Assembly: GCA_902767365.1 (NCBI GenBank)
Contig: CACXGX010000072.1
Span: 1-45,440 of the forward strand
Source of the DNA: an uncultured Erysipelotrichaceae bacterium
Lineage (GTDB): Bacteria; Bacillota_I; Bacilli_A; RF39; UBA660
Direction of reading: 5' to 3'
DNA length: 45,440 nucleotides
Shown here in pieces: positions 42,850 through 45,440 of the stretch (position 1 is the first letter of the stretch; every line of letters begins with the position of its first letter). Made by a program: the position numbers and the translations under genes. The notes under the pieces were generated by a model. The model was not told the DNA's origin. It did no database searches and was given only the letters and a program-made list of their open reading frames with translations.

Positions 42850-43518
42850 ATGGAAAAGTTATTTAAAAAATTAAATATTGTTCCTAAAGAATTAAAGTAT
42901 TATACAACTGCTTTTTTACATTCATCTTATGTAAATGAGAATCATCTTAAAAGTGACTATGAAAGATTAGAATTTTTGGGGGATGCGGTTTTAGAACTAG
43001 TTATGAGTGATTATTTATATAAAAATTTAAATGTTAAAGAAGGAGACATGACTAAATTAAGGGCTAGTTATGTTTGTGAGAATGCATTGTATGAATATTC
43101 AATGGGACTTGAGTTAAGTGAATTTATTAAAGTTGGTCATGGAGAAGAAATTGATGGTGGAAGATATAAAAAAGTTATTATGGCTGATATATTTGAGGCT
43201 TTAATGGGTGCAATATACTTAGATTTAGGATTTGATGTTGCAAAAAGAGTTATTTTAGATGTAACAGTACCTTATATTGAAGATCCTAAAATTGTTTTCT
43301 TTAGTGATTATAAAAGTGCTTTGCAAGAGTTTGTTCAAACTGAACAGAGAAGTTTGGTGTATGAAGTAGTTTTAGAAAGTGGTCCAGCTCATAATAAGAG
43401 TTTTACCGTAGAAGTTAAAATAGATGATATTGTTTATGGATGTGGAACAGCAGGAAGTAAAAAAGAAGCAGAACAGGAAGCTGCTCATGATGCATTATTG
43501 AAACTTGTTGTTAAATGA
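42850..43518 (+). CDS. rnc: Ribonuclease III
   Basis: This 222-residue double-strand-specific endoribonuclease acts in rRNA and mRNA processing. The signature is ERLEFLGDAVLELVMS (about 38-53), with catalytic acidic residues E41, D45 and, later, D111/E114 in MADIFEALMGAIYLD. The C-terminal dsRBD runs about 148-220 (DYKSALQEFVQ... GSKKEAEQEAAHDALLKL). The length is normal. It precedes the RNase J paralogue by 73 bases, a pairing of RNA-processing genes. smc/ftsY, the usual Firmicutes neighbours, are not here. Confidence 0.97.
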   Translation: MEKLFKKLNIVPKELKYYTTAFLHSSYVNENHLKSDYERLEFLGDAVLELVMSDYLYKNLNVKEGDMTKLRASYVCENALYEYSMGLELSEFIKVGHGEEIDGGRYKKVIMADIFEALMGAIYLDLGFDVAKRVILDVTVPYIEDPKIVFFSDYKSALQEFVQTEQRSLVYEVVLESGPAHNKSFTVEVKIDDIVYGCGTAGSKKEAEQEAAHDALLKLVVK

Positions 43519-43538
43519 TTGTTTTTTTTAATATTTTT

Positions 43539-43547
43539 TGATATAAT
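43539..43547 (+). promoter_or_regulatory. Extended -10 promoter of the RNase J gene
   Basis: TGATATAAT (TGnTATAAT) follows the rnc stop. Just downstream TAATGAT (about 43545) and ATCATTA (about 43565) form an inverted repeat in the leader, before the AGAAAGGAG site. Confidence 0.55.
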
Positions 43548-43591
43548 GATGGGCGTATTTTCTTAATCATTATGTAGAAAGGAGATTAATT

Positions 43592-45244
43592 TTGAGTAAA
43601 ATAAGAATTTTTAGTTTAGGTGGACTAAATGAAACTGGTAAAAATATGTATGTTGTTGACGTTGATGACAATATTTTTATTTTTGATGCAGGGCTTAAAT
43701 ATGCTAACGATAAGATGTTAGGCGTTGATTATATTTTGCCAGATTATAATTATATTAAGAATAATAAGAATAAAGTTAAGGGTATATTTTTAACTCATGG
43801 ACACGATAGTAATATGGGAGCTATGGCAGATATTTTATATGATATGCCTGATTTAGCTGTTTATGCTACTAAATTTACAATGGAAATTTTAAAGGAAGAT
43901 TTACATGAAAGTGGGGTAATAGCAACTAATTTAAAAGAAATTAGACCTCATTCGAAACTTACTTTTGGAGATTTAGTTGTTTTCCCAATTAGTGTTACCC
44001 ATTCTATTCCTGATGCTGTTTGTTATGTTTTATATACAAATGATGGAGCTATTGTTTATACAGGAGACTTTGTTTTTGATTCAACAATGATGGGGAATTA
44101 TAAAACAGATATTGGAAAACTTGCATATGTTGGAAAACAAGGTGTTTTGTGTTTGCTTTCTGAATCTATTTATGCAGAAAAAGAGGGACATACAAGCCCA
44201 AATAATAGGGTAACTGGTTTTATTAGAGATGTTCTTGCTAAAAATGAAAATAGAATTATTTGTACAATAATGTCTGCTCATATATATCGTATTCAAGAGA
44301 TATTTAATGAAGTTTTAAAGACTAAAAGAAAAGTTGTAATAATGGGAAAAAGCCTCCAAAATATTATTAATAGATCTATTGATGAGGGATATATTTCTTT
44401 TGATAAATCTAGAATTGGTGATTTGACAAATGTAAATGATAAAGATGTTATTATATTAATATCAGATGAAAAGGAAAAGCCTTTTATGAATTTGGAAAGA
44501 ATTTTAAGAGGTTTTGATAAATATATAAAACTTAAAGATACTGATACTATTTTTATTACTGAACCTGTTTATGAGGGTATAGAAAAAAGAACTGCTTTGA
44601 TAATGGATGAAATTGCTAAAAAAGATGTTAACGCAATTAGTTTAGATGCTAAAAAACATTTGTTACATCATTCTTCTAGAGAAGATTTAATGTTAATGAT
44701 TAATCTTATGGATCCGAAGTATTATTTTCCTGTAAAAGGTGAATATCGTCATCAAGTAAAGAATGCTGAAATAGCTGAAAGACTTGGTATTCCAAAAGAA
44801 AATATAATTTTAAAAGAAAATGGTGATGTTGCAACTTTTATTAATGGTGAATTGACTGATATAGTTGAACATGTTCCTATTGATGAGATATTGATTGATG
44901 GAAAAAGTCAAGGCGATATTGGAGAATTAGTATTAAAAGATCGTGAAATGCTTGGTGAGAGTGGAATAGTTATTGTTAGCTGTACTTTAGATAAACAAAC
45001 AAAGAAAATATTAGCAGGTCCTGAAATTCTAACTCGTGGATTTGTTTATGTTAAGGAAAGCGCAGACTTAATTAAAGAAACAGAAGATATTTGTTTAGAT
45101 ATTATTGAAAGTAATGTTGTGTTAGATAGTAAAAAAGTTGATTATACAAAAATTAAAAATGATGTAAGAGATAGATTAGGAAAATATTTTTATAAAGAAA
45201 CAGAATGTAAGCCTATGATTATTACAGTAATACAAGAAGTCTAA
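43592..45244 (+). CDS. rnjB: RNase J paralogue with degenerate catalytic motifs (J2-like)
   Basis: This 550-residue protein has the RNase J layout: metallo-beta-lactamase/beta-CASP core and C-terminal domain. Conserved parts are SLGGLNETGKNMY, TGDFVFD and SVTHSIPDAVC. The HxHxDH metal motif is HGHDSNMG (H69, H71 kept; Asp to S73, His to N74), and the later PVHGE is PVKGEYRH. Bacillus RNase J2 likewise lost catalytic residues (THGHADAIG) and works as a partner of J1, so this is likely the inactive or weakly active partner. A J1 gene should lie elsewhere. The start is TTG 43592 behind AGAAAGGAGAT. Confidence 0.88.
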   Translation: MSKIRIFSLGGLNETGKNMYVVDVDDNIFIFDAGLKYANDKMLGVDYILPDYNYIKNNKNKVKGIFLTHGHDSNMGAMADILYDMPDLAVYATKFTMEILKEDLHESGVIATNLKEIRPHSKLTFGDLVVFPISVTHSIPDAVCYVLYTNDGAIVYTGDFVFDSTMMGNYKTDIGKLAYVGKQGVLCLLSESIYAEKEGHTSPNNRVTGFIRDVLAKNENRIICTIMSAHIYRIQEIFNEVLKTKRKVVIMGKSLQNIINRSIDEGYISFDKSRIGDLTNVNDKDVIILISDEKEKPFMNLERILRGFDKYIKLKDTDTIFITEPVYEGIEKRTALIMDEIAKKDVNAISLDAKKHLLHHSSREDLMLMINLMDPKYYFPVKGEYRHQVKNAEIAERLGIPKENIILKENGDVATFINGELTDIVEHVPIDEILIDGKSQGDIGELVLKDREMLGESGIVIVSCTLDKQTKKILAGPEILTRGFVYVKESADLIKETEDICLDIIESNVVLDSKKVDYTKIKNDVRDRLGKYFYKETECKPMIITVIQEV

Positions 45245-45261
45245 TTGGGCTTCTTTTTTAA
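45235..45261 (+). terminator. Intrinsic terminator after the RNase J gene
   Basis: AGAAGTC and GGCTTCT pair (one G-T) around a TAATTG-type loop, then T residues. It overlaps the stop codon. Confidence 0.8.
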
Positions 45262-45288
45262 TAATGTGTATAAAAATGTCGAATTTTC

Positions 45289-45317
45289 TTGAAAACGTTA
45301 TTGGGTTGTGTTATAAT
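45289..45317 (+). promoter_or_regulatory. Promoter of rpsU
   Basis: TTGAAA (45289-45294), a 17-base spacer, then TATAAT (45312-45317) with TG at 45309-45310. Both a -35 and an extended -10 are present, in line with strong expression. Confidence 0.82.
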
Positions 45318-45352
45318 TTGGTTTAGTAAGTGACGGAAGGAGGGGAAAATCA

Positions 45353-45440
45353 ATGGCACAAGTACAAGTATCCGTAAAAAATGGTAATTTGGATCTAGCT
45401 TTAAGAAGACTTAAACAAAAATTGGCAAGAGAATCTGTCC
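45353..45440 (+). CDS. rpsU: Ribosomal protein bS21 (partial)
   Basis: The first 29 codons of bS21 are visible before the right edge: MAQVQVSVKNGNLDLALRRL then KQKLARES. The N-terminal V.V.....L..ALRR.K....R pattern is that of the small-subunit protein. It is basic and truncated here only by the window. A strong binding site GGAAGGAGGGG and a full promoter precede it. Confidence 0.93.
   Translation, partial: MAQVQVSVKNGNLDLALRRLKQKLARESV

Overview
The window is very AT-rich DNA from a low-GC Gram-positive bacterium, probably an uncultured gut member of the Bacillota (RF39/Erysipelotrichales-like or TANB77-like; inferred from protein style, not from a marker tree). TGA is used as a stop and Trp is TGG, so this is genetic code 11 and not a mycoplasma code. 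Cell-wall-associated functions are present: an LtaS-like sulfatase, a class B sortase and an L,D-transpeptidase lipoprotein with SH3 domains.

Region 1 (about 1-7270) is an accessory island in decay. It opens with the tail of a phage-type antirepressor-like gene, then an orphan gene of unknown function (726-1829), a degraded ISLre2-type transposase piece on the minus strand (2029-2307), and a run of short cassette-like genes on the plus strand: SAM methyltransferase, NUDIX hydrolase, S51 peptidase, a frameshifted GNAT, an intact GNAT, and a GNAT-like gene with a broken-looking 3' end. Several of these intergenic gaps carry variants of one leader or repeat sequence (176-297, 2391-2503, 3181-3231, 4861-4903), with a second related element behind two of the genes. 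This is the most unusual structure in the window.

Region 2 (7304-22093) is mostly plus-strand housekeeping: rarA, mntP, a TfoX-like protein, a GrpB-like protein, DUF402 and DUF4298 proteins, the LtaS-like sulfatase, trkA-trkH potassium uptake, a secreted surface protein, ylmH (apparently leaderless), an ADP-ribose-type NUDIX, a metallo-beta-lactamase-fold hydrolase and a P-loop protein.

Region 3 (22122-32340) has mgtE and an EamA transporter on the minus strand, then an M32 carboxypeptidase, a YcxB-like protein, an Ap4A-type NUDIX, the SH3/YkuD lipoprotein behind a near-consensus promoter, ispH, several small unknown proteins and a thioredoxin.

Region 4 (32417-45440) has a sortase, a candidate small RNA of about 92 nt with its own promoter and terminator (33259-33351), a patatin lipase, a lipid operon (acyltransferase, AMP-dependent acyl ligase, acyltransferase), a membrane protein with a 15-bp tandem repeat, tgt, a YrzE-like protein, a YetF-like protein, yidD with a TroA-like lipoprotein that has lost its metal ligands, rnc, an RNase J paralogue with degenerate catalytic motifs, and the start of rpsU.

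Many genes sit behind the same arrangement: an intrinsic terminator, then an extended -10 promoter (TGnTATAAT), then a short leader with a GGTGAT- or GGAG-type ribosome binding site. No tRNA, rRNA, CRISPR array or complete mobile element was seen.
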